DNA of 7,996 bases, taken from the NCBI GenBank assembly GCA_029264225.1, contig JARICB010000105.1, positions 1 through 7,996 on the forward strand, in the 5' to 3' direction. Made by a program: the position numbers and the translations under genes. The notes under the pieces are model-generated. The model was not told the DNA's origin. It saw only the letters and a program-made list of their open reading frames with translations, and ran no database searches. Shown one piece after another: positions 1 to 4,863 of this stretch; within the stretch, counting starts at the first letter, position 1, and each line of letters begins with the position of its first letter. This stretch comes from Nocardioides sp. (GTDB lineage: Bacteria; Actinomycetota; Actinomycetes; Propionibacteriales; Nocardioidaceae).

Positions 1-120
1 ACGCTCCCAGGTGATGGCGTCATAGGGGTGGGCGCCCTCGGTGCTGAAGACGCGCTCCAGTGTGAGGCCCTCGCCCTTGGCGGTCCCTGCGTCGGAGCCG
101 GTGCTCACCGTCTCGGTCAT
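1..120 (-). CDS. nrdJ: Vitamin B12-dependent ribonucleotide reductase (class II), N-terminal 40 codons, cut by the window edge
   Basis: Class II ribonucleotide reductase uses adenosylcobalamin to make deoxyribonucleotides from ribonucleotides in the cytoplasm. Only the first 40 codons are present, and the frame is open to position 1. The translation ends in ERVFSTEGAHPYDAITWER, which closely resembles the conserved N-terminal block of actinobacterial NrdJ (family knowledge). The ATG at 118-120 is preceded by AAGGAG (125-130) at good spacing, which fixes the start. The gene lies 119 bp downstream of nrdR on the same strand, the usual nrdR-nrdJ operon, so it is probably controlled by NrdR through the boxes upstream of nrdR. 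No adenosylcobalamin riboswitch is visible in the short gap. The catalytic domain lies outside the window, so intactness cannot be judged. Confidence 0.9.
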   Translation of the reverse strand, partial: MTETVSTGSDAGTAKGEGLTLERVFSTEGAHPYDAITWER

Positions 121-157
121 GGTTCTCCTTCGAATCCCTCGTGCAGTGATTACTGGC

Positions 158-224
158 TGTGGTGCGGTGCTTGGTGGATGTGGTGCTGGTTGGTGCGCCC
201 GACACGCAGCTTCCCCACTGCGTG
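158..224 (-). promoter_or_regulatory. nrdR-nrdJ intercistronic leader: small hairpin and C-rich, G-poor tract
   Basis: Read on the minus strand after the nrdR stop, there is a perfect 7-bp stem (203-209 with 218-224, CACGCAG/CTGCGTG) with an 8-nt loop. It is followed at 158-196 by a tract with 20 C, 14 A, 4 G and 1 T in 39 nt, containing five CACC units. The hairpin has no U-run, so it is not a convincing intrinsic terminator. The C-rich unstructured tract resembles a Rho loading site. A role in attenuating nrdJ relative to nrdR is inference only. Confidence 0.3.
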
Positions 225-239
225 CCGGGCAATCCGTGA

Positions 240-731
240 TCAGCCCGTGGGGGCTGGATGCGCGTCCGTGGCGGACGCGTCGGTGGCGCGCTCGAGGCGC
301 AGCATCGCGATCTCGTTCTCGAAGTCGTCGACCGAGCCGAAGGCCCGGTAGACGCTCGCGAAGCGGAGGTAGGCCACCTCGTCGAGCGCGCGGAGCGGGG
401 CCAGGATGGCCAAGCCGACTTCGTTGGCGTCGTACTCGGCCTGACCGGAGAGCCGCAACGCGTCCTCCACGGTCTGGCCCAGGCAGGCCAACTGGTCCTC
501 GGTCACCGGACGCCCCTTGCAGGCCTTCCGGACACCGTTGATGGCCTTGTCGCGGTTGAACGGCTCGGACGCGCCGCTGCGCTTCGTGACGGTCATCTGC
601 ATCTGCTCGACCGTGGTGAAACGCTTGGCGCAGTCATTGCAGACCCGGCGGCGCCGGATCGAGCCGCCGTCGTCGGCAACCCGCGAGTCGAGGACCCGGG
701 TGTCGACCTTGCGGCAGTAAGGACAGTGCAT
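240..731 (-). CDS. nrdR: Transcriptional repressor NrdR
   Basis: NrdR is the ATP/dATP-sensing repressor of ribonucleotide reductase genes. The 163-residue protein has the family's usual length. It opens with MHCPYC and a zinc ribbon formed by Cys3, Cys6, Cys31 and Cys34, with an arginine-rich DNA-binding stretch (residues 26-29). An ATP-cone domain follows at about residues 48-138, including the conserved [14 protein letters not shown] segment. The C-terminal 20 or so residues are a variable acidic/alanine-rich tail. The ATG at 729-731 is preceded by GGAGGAG (739-745, minus strand) at 7-nt spacing, and the MHCPYC start is the family norm. nrdJ follows on the same strand. Two NrdR-like boxes at 861-907 indicate autoregulation of the nrdR-nrdJ operon. 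Confidence 0.97.
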   Translation of the reverse strand: MHCPYCRKVDTRVLDSRVADDGGSIRRRRVCNDCAKRFTTVEQMQMTVTKRSGASEPFNRDKAINGVRKACKGRPVTEDQLACLGQTVEDALRLSGQAEYDANEVGLAILAPLRALDEVAYLRFASVYRAFGSVDDFENEIAMLRLERATDASATDAHPAPTG

Positions 732-793
732 GCTGGGTCTCCTCCCGGATCATGTGGGCGCGTCAAAAACGGCCCCTATGTAGAGGGAACGCC

Positions 794-823
794 TGTGGAC
801 CAGTCGATGTTTCCTGTGGACAA
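794..823 (-). promoter_or_regulatory. Two DnaA boxes in the nrdR leader region
   Basis: On the minus strand, 815-823 reads TTGTCCACA, the actinobacterial DnaA-box consensus. Positions 794-802 read TGGTCCACA, one mismatch from it. Their starts are 21 bp apart, about two helical turns, so both would lie on the same face of the DNA. With the third site at 869-877 they form a small cluster upstream of nrdR. DnaA control of ribonucleotide reductase promoters is known in E. coli (nrdAB); its occurrence here is inference. Confidence 0.6.
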
Positions 824-860
824 CCCGACCAGTTGTTGTGCATTCACATCCGGCTCTTGT

Positions 861-876
861 GAACTAGATGTGGATA
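861..876 (-). promoter_or_regulatory. NrdR box 1 (gene-proximal)
   Basis: The core is ACTAGATGTGGA (863-874), an imperfect copy of the ACTAGATGTAGT palindrome found 31 bp away. Two 16-bp boxes separated by 15 bp, about three helical turns centre to centre, is the known architecture of NrdR operators. A possible core promoter on the minus strand, TTACAC (886-891) with a 17-bp gap to TCTAGT (863-868), would overlap this box, but its hexamers are only fair matches. Confidence 0.7.
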
Positions 877-877
877 A
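869..877 (-). promoter_or_regulatory. DnaA box TTATCCACA overlapping NrdR box 1
   Basis: On the minus strand this reads TTATCCACA, an exact match to the high-affinity E. coli-type DnaA box. It overlaps the right half of NrdR box 1 (861-876), so DnaA and NrdR could not easily occupy the region independently. This is the third DnaA-like site within 84 bp. Confidence 0.6.
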
Positions 878-891
878 CTACAACGGTGTAA

Positions 892-907
892 GTACTAGAT
901 GTAGTGG
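892..907 (-). promoter_or_regulatory. NrdR box 2 (distal)
   Basis: The core ACTAGATGTAGT (894-905) has perfect ACTA/TAGT arms. It lies exactly 31 bp from the matching core of box 1, with a 15-bp spacer between the 16-bp boxes. The repeated ACTAGATGT core, its spacing and its position in front of nrdR itself support the call. Confidence 0.7.
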
Positions 908-932
908 TAACCGTACGTCGCGGTCCGCGGCG

Positions 933-957
933 TTGGCAAGCCAAGAATCGGCCGATT
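933..957. repeat. Two adjacent short perfect palindromes between nrdR and the membrane-protein gene
   Basis: TTGGCAAGCCAA (933-944, 5-bp arms around AA) is followed after one base by AATCGGCCGATT (946-957, a perfect 12-bp palindrome). They lie beyond the NrdR boxes and about 135 bp before the membrane-protein start. They look like operators for an unidentified regulator; no known factor is recognised. Confidence 0.4.
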
Positions 958-1092
958 TTCACCGACCCCGGTGCGCTGAGGTAAAACCGCAGGTCAATGG
1001 CCCACTTCACCCGGCAGCCGGCCGGAGTGTGCGGCGTGTCGCGCAGCCGAGGTGGGTCAAACCGGTCCCGGAGTTAGGCCACATCGGACACA

Positions 1093-1455
1093 ATGGGGCT
1101 CGTGGCAAGGAGTCAGCGAGCGGGTTCACGACGGGGCGCAAAGCCGGCGGCGTCCTTCAACGGACCGGCTTTCCTGCTCGCCATGGCTATTACCGGGGCC
1201 CTGATCGCGTGGGGCTACCTCGTCTACCTGGCGATCGACTTCGGCACGTCGGCGCGAAGCGGCCAGTCCGCAGCGTGGGGACTGCTCGCGCTGAGCGCGC
1301 TGGGCGCCGTGGCCTGCCTCTTCACCGGACTCCTGCTTGCCTCCCGACTCCTCCGGACGCTGGGAATCCTCTCCTCGGCGACCGACGAACCGGCCGACCC
1401 CACCATCGAGACCCAGCCCACCAGGGTTCCCGGTGGTCGGCGCGCGCTGCGCTGA
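1093..1455 (+). CDS. Small two-helix membrane protein, function unknown
   Basis: A 120-residue protein with a basic N-terminus (residues 5-17 rich in Arg/Lys), two hydrophobic helices at about 26-49 and 60-84, and a polar tail of about 35 residues ending in GGRRALR. By the positive-inside rule both termini are probably cytoplasmic. No catalytic motif or named family is recognised. The ATG at 1093 has only a weak GGA upstream. The GTG at 1102, three codons in, is an alternative start. It is divergent from nrdR, with a 361-bp shared upstream region. The stop codon is followed 33 bp later by the first 87-bp palindromic repeat. Codon usage looks typical of the region, with a strong G/C third-position bias, which supports a real gene. 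Confidence 0.7.
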   Translation: MGLVARSQRAGSRRGAKPAASFNGPAFLLAMAITGALIAWGYLVYLAIDFGTSARSGQSAAWGLLALSALGAVACLFTGLLLASRLLRTLGILSSATDEPADPTIETQPTRVPGGRRALR

Positions 1456-1488
1456 GCGGCACTGAACCCCTCTTGCCCGCGCTCGGCT

Positions 1489-1575
1489 CGTAGACGCGCG
1501 GACATTCCTCCACCCCTGGCCTCCCGCTGAGCGTGGGACCCACCCCCTCGCGGGACCAATGTCCGCGTGTCTACG
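1489..1575. repeat. 87-bp palindromic element, copy A
   Basis: The left arm CGTAGACGCGCGGACATT (1489-1506) and right arm AATGTCCGCGTGTCTACG (1558-1575) form an 18-bp inverted repeat with one mismatch (T at 1568, still a G-U pair in RNA), around a 51-bp centre. The centre contains CCGCTGAGCGTGG and CGGGACC, both conserved in copy B. An extra inner stem TCCCGC/GCGGGA (1522-1527 with 1550-1555) is present only here. Identity with copy B begins at CGCTCGG (1480), outside the arm. There is no U-tract and no obvious target duplication. It could be a dispersed non-coding repeat, a MITE-like element or a structured mRNA 3' end. Confidence 0.85.
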
Positions 1576-1685
1576 CCACTGTCGGGTTGTCCCCAGCCCC
1601 AATTTGGGTCTCGCCCCGACCGCAGCGCTCCCCTACGGTGGTAGGCGTCCAGCTCGGGTCGGACGCTCTCGGGAAGAAGGTGCAC

Positions 1686-2270
1686 ATGACGCCGCGCTAC
1701 CTACGCCACCTGCCGATCGCCGCTGCCGTCGTCCTGCCACTACTGCTGACTGGCTGCACCCAGGACGAACCAGTACCTAAGATGCCGGCCTCCAGTGCGC
1801 CCTCGCCCACCGCGGACGAGAGCGAGGCCAGCCCGGTCGAGCCGACTCTGCCTCCAGAAGCCCAGCGACCCGGGAAGGCCGGCGCGGAGGCCTTCGTGGG
1901 CTTCTACTTTGCCCAGGTAGACCACGCACGGAGAACTGGCGACACGGCCGAGCTGCGCAAGATGGCACTCCGCTCGTGCACCTCCTGCATTGGAGTCACG
2001 GATCTGATTGAGCGTGTTGAGCGACGGGGCGGCTCTATCGTCGGCGGCGATCAGACAGTAGCAAACCTTCGGCTTGGTCAGCTGACAGGCGTGAAGGGTG
2101 TTGCGACTTTCCGTGGGACTGCGAACGTGGCAAGCACTGAGCAGGTGATCGAAGGGTCGGGCGACAACTCACTCGACGGCATCTATCCCGCCGGGAGCCT
2201 GAAGATGAGCATCCTGGTGATCAGGGGTGGACAGGGATGGAGGTTCGCAGAATGGTCCGTAGTCTCTTAG
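1686..2270 (+). CDS. Lipoprotein resembling the DUF6318 family
   Basis: A 194-residue protein, predicted to be lipidated and anchored on the outer face of the cytoplasmic membrane. It has a basic N-terminus (Arg4, Arg7), a hydrophobic core (residues 9-21) and a lipobox LLTGC with the acceptor Cys24. A Pro/Ser/Glu-rich linker covers about 30-63. A globular domain from about 65 begins with AEAFVGFYFAQVDHARRTGDT and contains a CTSC motif (Cys98, Cys101). The sequence resembles actinobacterial DUF6318 lipoproteins, recalled from memory rather than searched. The ATG at 1686 was chosen because AGAAGG (1675-1680) sits 5 nt upstream and the lipobox is then at normal depth. An open frame back to 1533 would begin inside repeat A and spoil the signal peptide. 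The next gene overlaps its end, so the two are probably cotranscribed. Function unknown. Confidence 0.85.
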   Translation: MTPRYLRHLPIAAAVVLPLLLTGCTQDEPVPKMPASSAPSPTADESEASPVEPTLPPEAQRPGKAGAEAFVGFYFAQVDHARRTGDTAELRKMALRSCTSCIGVTDLIERVERRGGSIVGGDQTVANLRLGQLTGVKGVATFRGTANVASTEQVIEGSGDNSLDGIYPAGSLKMSILVIRGGQGWRFAEWSVVS

Positions 2271-3142
2271 TCCTCGGGACGTTGCTGGCTTTGCACGTCA
2301 TCGCTGCGACTCCCGCGGGGGCCGATCCGCAGAGTCCAAGTCCGTCCAGCCAAGCGACCGTACACGCGGGACCCAACGGCCTACTCGTGAACGGCGGCAC
2401 AAGCACGTCCAGCCAGGCGGTCCCCGGCGGCAGTGAGGACATCGGGGGCATGGCCACCCTCACCACAGTCCCAGTCGGCGAGTGGGTGCGTGCGAACGAT
2501 CCCTGCGACACGGTCGCTGCCTCGGGATGCGTGGTGGGTTACACATGTGCTGACACATCGGTTCCCGAGGTCTGGTTGTACGTGGCCGCTAATGGCAACC
2601 CGTTGGTCTCCTACTCAAAGTGCCCCCAAGATCCCCCGCCAACGGCCAGCACCACCGTAACGCCGACCATCGACATCCCGGCCGAGGTACTGAAGGCCTT
2701 CAAGAGGGTCGACCTCCCCGCCTCGGACATCGCCGTCCAACCACCCGGGGGAAAGACGCTCGTGAATTTCGAAACGATCCTCTCCACCGAAGCTGCGCGA
2801 CACCAGATCGCCGTACAGCTCGACAAGGTCAATCTCAAGGTCACGCTCGAGGTGTGGCCCAGTCACTTCTTGTGGCATCACGGCGACAACACGACCCAGG
2901 AGTCCATCGGCGCCGGGAAGTACTGGACCGAGGGAGCCGACGTCGAGACGGATGCCGACTTCATCACCCACCGATATCTGCAGACCCGCAGCGACATCCA
3001 GGTCAGCGTCGACACCACCTGGTCGGCCCAGTTCCGCGTGGGCGGGGCCGCACAGTGGCGAGCCGTGAACGGAACCGTCACCAAGACCGGCACACCGGCC
3101 CGCCTTACCGTGGTCGAGGCAATCCCAAAGCTGGTCACGTAG
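2252..3142 (+). CDS. Secreted protein of unknown function, partner of the upstream lipoprotein
   Basis: A 296-residue exported protein. It has a signal peptide at 1-24, with cleavage likely after PAGA. A Ser/Thr/Gly-rich segment follows to about residue 70. A region with four cysteines (85, 93, 99, 124) could form two disulfides. A Pro/Thr linker covers about 127-140. The C-terminal domain (about 143-296) contains KTLVNFETILST, then HFLWHHGDNTT (similar to the YxWxFGDGxxT pattern of PKD-type beta-sandwiches) and WSAQFRVGG near the end. Similar proteins are a recurrent uncharacterised secreted family in actinobacteria (from memory). The ATG at 2252 has GGAGG (2239-2243) at 8-nt spacing; an ATG at 2237 is the alternative. 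Either start overlaps the lipoprotein stop at 2268-2270, implying translational coupling. It may be a cell-surface binding or matrix protein; this is inference. Confidence 0.85.
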   Translation: MVRSLLVLGTLLALHVIAATPAGADPQSPSPSSQATVHAGPNGLLVNGGTSTSSQAVPGGSEDIGGMATLTTVPVGEWVRANDPCDTVAASGCVVGYTCADTSVPEVWLYVAANGNPLVSYSKCPQDPPPTASTTVTPTIDIPAEVLKAFKRVDLPASDIAVQPPGGKTLVNFETILSTEAARHQIAVQLDKVNLKVTLEVWPSHFLWHHGDNTTQESIGAGKYWTEGADVETDADFITHRYLQTRSDIQVSVDTTWSAQFRVGGAAQWRAVNGTVTKTGTPARLTVVEAIPKLVT

Positions 3143-3210
3143 TCATCCCACGGGACCGTTTTTCCCGCGCCCCCCCGCTCGCTCAACTGCCGCCTTGGCC
3201 TCGCTCGGAT

Positions 3211-3297
3211 CGTAGACGCGCGGACATTGCTTGACCGATTGCCTGCCGCTGAGCGTGGAACTCGTTCGCCAACGGGACCAATGTCCGCGCGTCTACG
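3211..3297. repeat. 87-bp palindromic element, copy B
   Basis: The left arm (3211-3228) is identical to that of copy A. The right arm AATGTCCGCGCGTCTACG (3280-3297) is its perfect reverse complement, giving an 18-bp stem around a 51-bp centre. The copy is in the same orientation as copy A, exactly 1722 bp away. Across both copies the arms differ at one of 36 positions, while the centres match at about 35 of 51. Constraint therefore appears concentrated on the arms. It starts 69 bp after the secreted-protein stop and 59 bp before a strong terminator hairpin. Confidence 0.85.
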
Positions 3298-3355
3298 CCC
3301 CTACTCGTTGGCATCAGTCCCAGATCGGGCCGCGTCTCGAACTCACCAAATGCCG

Positions 3356-3388
3356 CAAGGGACGGGCCAGCGCGTGGCCCGTCCCTTG
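3356..3388. terminator. Strong bidirectional intrinsic terminator
   Basis: A perfect 14-bp stem (3356-3369 with 3375-3388) encloses a 5-nt loop, GCGCG. The base contains AA on the left and TT on the right, followed on the plus strand by TTGTCTT. It lies between convergent genes, the secreted-protein gene (plus) and the LysM gene (minus), so it can end transcription from both sides. Confidence 0.8.
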
Positions 3389-3399
3389 TCTTCCCCGGC

Positions 3400-3428
3400 C
3401 CGCCAGCCGGGGTCGAGTCGGCTGGCGG
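3400..3428 (-). terminator. Second hairpin after the LysM gene
   Basis: A 10-bp perfect stem (3400-3409 with 3419-3428, CCGCCAGCCG/CGGCTGGCGG) has a 9-nt loop and starts 12 nt after the LysM stop. No U-run follows on the minus strand. It may act together with the stronger hairpin at 3356-3388 or protect the mRNA 3' end. Confidence 0.5.
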
Positions 3429-3440
3429 AGTAGTGGTGGG

Positions 3441-3800
3441 TCAGTCGGTGCTGACCGGCACGCGGATCTTCTGGCCCGCGAGGAGTGCGACCGAGTCGAG
3501 GGCGTTGAGCCGCTCGATGTCGCGCATGGTGGCGCGGATGTCGCCGTCATCGGCGATGCCGGCGGCGATGTCCCACAGGGTGTCACCGGTGCCGACCATC
3601 ACGATCTCGGTCGGCCTGGCCTGGCCGGGAGTCTCGGAGCCGACGGCCACGGAGCCGAGGAAGAAGGCCGCCAGGAGCAGAAGCGCGAGCGCCCCGATCA
3701 GGACGACGCCGCGGCCCCGGCGCGTGAGGCGCACGGTGGACTGCGGCGTGCGCACGGAACGCGGGGCGGCGAAGTTGGGGGAAATGCTGAGGGTGCTCAT
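3441..3800 (-). CDS. LysM-domain membrane-anchored cell-division suppressor, DNA-damage inducible (YneA/DivS/ChiZ-like)
   Basis: A 119-residue protein with a basic N-terminal cytoplasmic segment (about 1-30), one transmembrane helix (about 31-54, rich in Leu/Ala) and a C-terminal extracytoplasmic LysM domain (about 65-115) with the typical GTGDTLWDIA start and GQKIRVP end. LysM binds peptidoglycan. Small proteins of this build encoded divergently from lexA are the damage-induced division inhibitors of Gram-positive bacteria: YneA in Bacillus, DivS in Corynebacterium and Rv2719c/ChiZ in Mycobacterium. Position and architecture support the same role here, although sequence similarity in this group is low. 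The ATG at 3798-3800 is preceded by AGGAGG (3806-3811). Its upstream region carries LexA boxes and a PafBC-type promoter motif, suggesting control by two damage pathways. Confidence 0.85.
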   Translation of the reverse strand: MSTLSISPNFAAPRSVRTPQSTVRLTRRGRGVVLIGALALLLLAAFFLGSVAVGSETPGQARPTEIVMVGTGDTLWDIAAGIADDGDIRATMRDIERLNALDSVALLAGQKIRVPVSTD

Positions 3801-3845
3801 GTTGGCCTCCTGGGGAAGATCAGCCGGTCGTAGGTGTTGAGGGAA

Positions 3846-3868
3846 TGTCTAGACGGAGCCACCGACAA
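3846..3868 (-). promoter_or_regulatory. PafBC-type (RecA-independent) damage promoter of the LysM gene
   Basis: On the minus strand: TTGTCGGTG (3860-3868), 8 bp, then TAGACA (3846-3851). The mycobacterial RecA/LexA-independent damage promoter is TTGTCRGTG-N8-TANNNT. The upstream element matches fully; the -10 differs only in its last base. The predicted 5' leader is about 39 nt, with AGGAGG inside it. Rv2719c, the mycobacterial counterpart, is known to be induced without RecA, which fits. Confidence 0.65.
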
Positions 3869-3894
3869 CGGCGGCTGATCGAAGAGACGTTCGA

Positions 3895-3910
3895 TCGAAC
3901 ATGTGTACGA
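3895..3910. promoter_or_regulatory. LexA (SOS) box 1
   Basis: TCGAAC-ATGT-GTACGA differs from the TCGAAC-N4-GTTCGA consensus at one base. It is the box nearest the LysM gene, 27 bp from its PafBC-type element. An overlapping GTTCGATCGAAC palindrome (3889-3900) gives a second half-site arrangement. Confidence 0.8.
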
Positions 3911-3946
3911 CGATAGAGCAGGTGTTCGAATGATGCAAGCAGGTGG

Positions 3947-3962
3947 ACGAACAGAGGTTCGA
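3947..3962. promoter_or_regulatory. LexA (SOS) box 2
   Basis: ACGAAC-AGAG-GTTCGA contains a perfect CGAAC-N4-GTTCG core with symmetric arms. It is the best match of the three boxes and lies in the middle of the divergent region. Confidence 0.85.
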
Positions 3963-3999
3963 CTGCGTGTCTACGTGCACATGGCAATCGACACGCCCT

Positions 4000-4015
4000 T
4001 CGAACAGATGTTTGA
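4000..4015. promoter_or_regulatory. LexA (SOS) box 3 at the lexA promoter
   Basis: TCGAAC-AGAT-GTTTGA has one mismatch to consensus. It overlaps the proposed -35 of lexA (4012-4017), so bound LexA would block its own promoter. Confidence 0.85.
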
Positions 4016-4041
4016 ACTCAAGAGCGAATCGCGTCTAGGCT
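4012..4041 (+). promoter_or_regulatory. lexA promoter
   Basis: TTGAAC (4012-4017), an 18-bp spacer and TAGGCT (4036-4041), a common actinobacterial -10 of the TANNNT type. Transcription would begin near 4048, giving a short leader with AGGAGG at 4059-4064 and the GTG start at 4074. Confidence 0.65.
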
Positions 4042-4073
4042 GCACCCAATCGGACAGCAGGAGGAGCGGGGAC

Positions 4074-4859
4074 GTGGCCAAGGACAGCAGCGACGACAAG
4101 ACGACGAAGGCCAGTGCTCCCAACGGCGGTGCTCACGACAGCACGTCTTACGACGCCAAGGTCGTGGCCCTGCCCGACGGCCCGCCGGACGCGACCGGTC
4201 TGACTCCCAGGCAGCAGCGTGTGCTGGCCACGATCAAGGACTCGATCGAGACCCGCGGCTACCCGCCGAGCATGCGCGAGATCGGCGCCGAGGTCGGGCT
4301 CACCAGCTCATCCAGCGTGGCCCACCAGCTCAAGACCCTCGAGGAGAAGGGTTTTCTGCGGCGCGATCCCAACCGACCACGCGCCCTCGAGGTGTTCCTA
4401 CCCGAGGTGATGGCTGCCCGTCGGTCGATGTCGAGCGCCGAGGAGACCTCCTACGACGAGACCGACATCGGCAACGCCGCTCCCCCGGCCACCTACGTCC
4501 CGATGGTCGGGCGGATCGCCGCTGGCGGCCCGATCCTGGCCGAGGAACGGGTCGACGAGATCTTCCCGCTGCCGAAGTCGCTGGTCGGCGACGGCACCCT
4601 GTTCATGCTCGAGGTCTCCGGCGACTCGATGATCGAGGCCGCCATCTGCAACGGCGACTACGTCGTCATCCGGCAGGAACAGACCGCGGAGAACGGCCAG
4701 ATCGTGGCCGCACTGATCGACGGCGAAGCCACCGTCAAGACGTTCCAGCGCAAGGACGGCCACGTCTGGCTGCTTCCGCACAACGTCAACTACGAGCCGA
4801 TCGCGGGCGACAACGCCAGCATCCTCGGCGTGGTCACGGCGGTCCTGCGCCGAATGTGA
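4074..4859 (+). CDS. lexA: SOS repressor LexA
   Basis: LexA represses damage genes until RecA filaments trigger its self-cleavage. The 261-residue protein has a winged-helix DNA-binding domain at about 43-110 ([17 protein letters not shown], then [20 protein letters not shown]). The S24 latent-protease domain covers about 141-261. The cleavage site is Ala150-Gly151 in GRIAAGGPI, and the catalytic pair is Ser185 (GDSM) and Lys222 (ATVKTF). The 35- and 37-residue spacings equal those of E. coli LexA (Ala84, Ser119, Lys156). The GTG start was chosen because AGGAGG lies 9 nt upstream. An open frame back to 3903 would translate through the LexA boxes. A charged N-terminal extension of about 40 residues precedes the HTH. 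The gene is autoregulated through three boxes and converges on dinG. Confidence 0.97.
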   Translation: MAKDSSDDKTTKASAPNGGAHDSTSYDAKVVALPDGPPDATGLTPRQQRVLATIKDSIETRGYPPSMREIGAEVGLTSSSSVAHQLKTLEEKGFLRRDPNRPRALEVFLPEVMAARRSMSSAEETSYDETDIGNAAPPATYVPMVGRIAAGGPILAEERVDEIFPLPKSLVGDGTLFMLEVSGDSMIEAAICNGDYVVIRQEQTAENGQIVAALIDGEATVKTFQRKDGHVWLLPHNVNYEPIAGDNASILGVVTAVLRRM

Positions 4860-4863
4860 CGCC

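Noticed and set aside
732..860. Adenosylcobalamin riboswitch before nrdR-nrdJ
   Set aside because: AGGAGACC at 736-743 (minus strand) recalls the B12 box, but flanking positions do not match the consensus and the match is largely the ribosome binding site of nrdR. No supporting stems were found.
258..1493. A 411-codon open frame on the plus strand over nrdR and its upstream region
   Set aside because: It is antisense to the clear NrdR frame, runs through the NrdR and DnaA boxes, and overlaps the membrane-protein gene in another frame. It has no domain character.
1489..1575. Copy A as an insertion sequence end with target duplication
   Set aside because: No matching direct duplication is visible on either side of the arms, and no transposase reading frame lies between the copies.
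1598..1608. Short palindrome CCCAATTTGGG before the lipoprotein as an operator
   Set aside because: An 11-mer with no second copy and no clear promoter beside it; it could occur by chance.
1533..1685. Longer lipoprotein starting inside repeat A
   Set aside because: It would bury the signal peptide about 51 residues in. The same QCPRVYA peptide is read from both repeat copies, showing that it is a translation of the repeat.
3151..3167. Terminator directly after the secreted-protein gene (CGGGA/TCCCG with T-rich loop)
   Set aside because: The stem is only 5 bp, the Ts are in the loop rather than after the stem, and a far stronger hairpin lies at 3356-3388.
1489..3297. The two palindromic elements as integron attC sites around gene cassettes
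   Set aside because: Length and hairpin form fit loosely, but the arms lack the GTTRRRY/RYYYAAC core sites, the stem is nearly perfect rather than bulged, and no integrase gene is in view.
3903..4073. Longer LexA starting at the ATG at 3921 or 3930, or further up the same open frame
   Set aside because: This would translate through LexA boxes 2 and 3 and the lexA promoter. The GTG at 4074 has a strong AGGAGG and gives a normal LexA.
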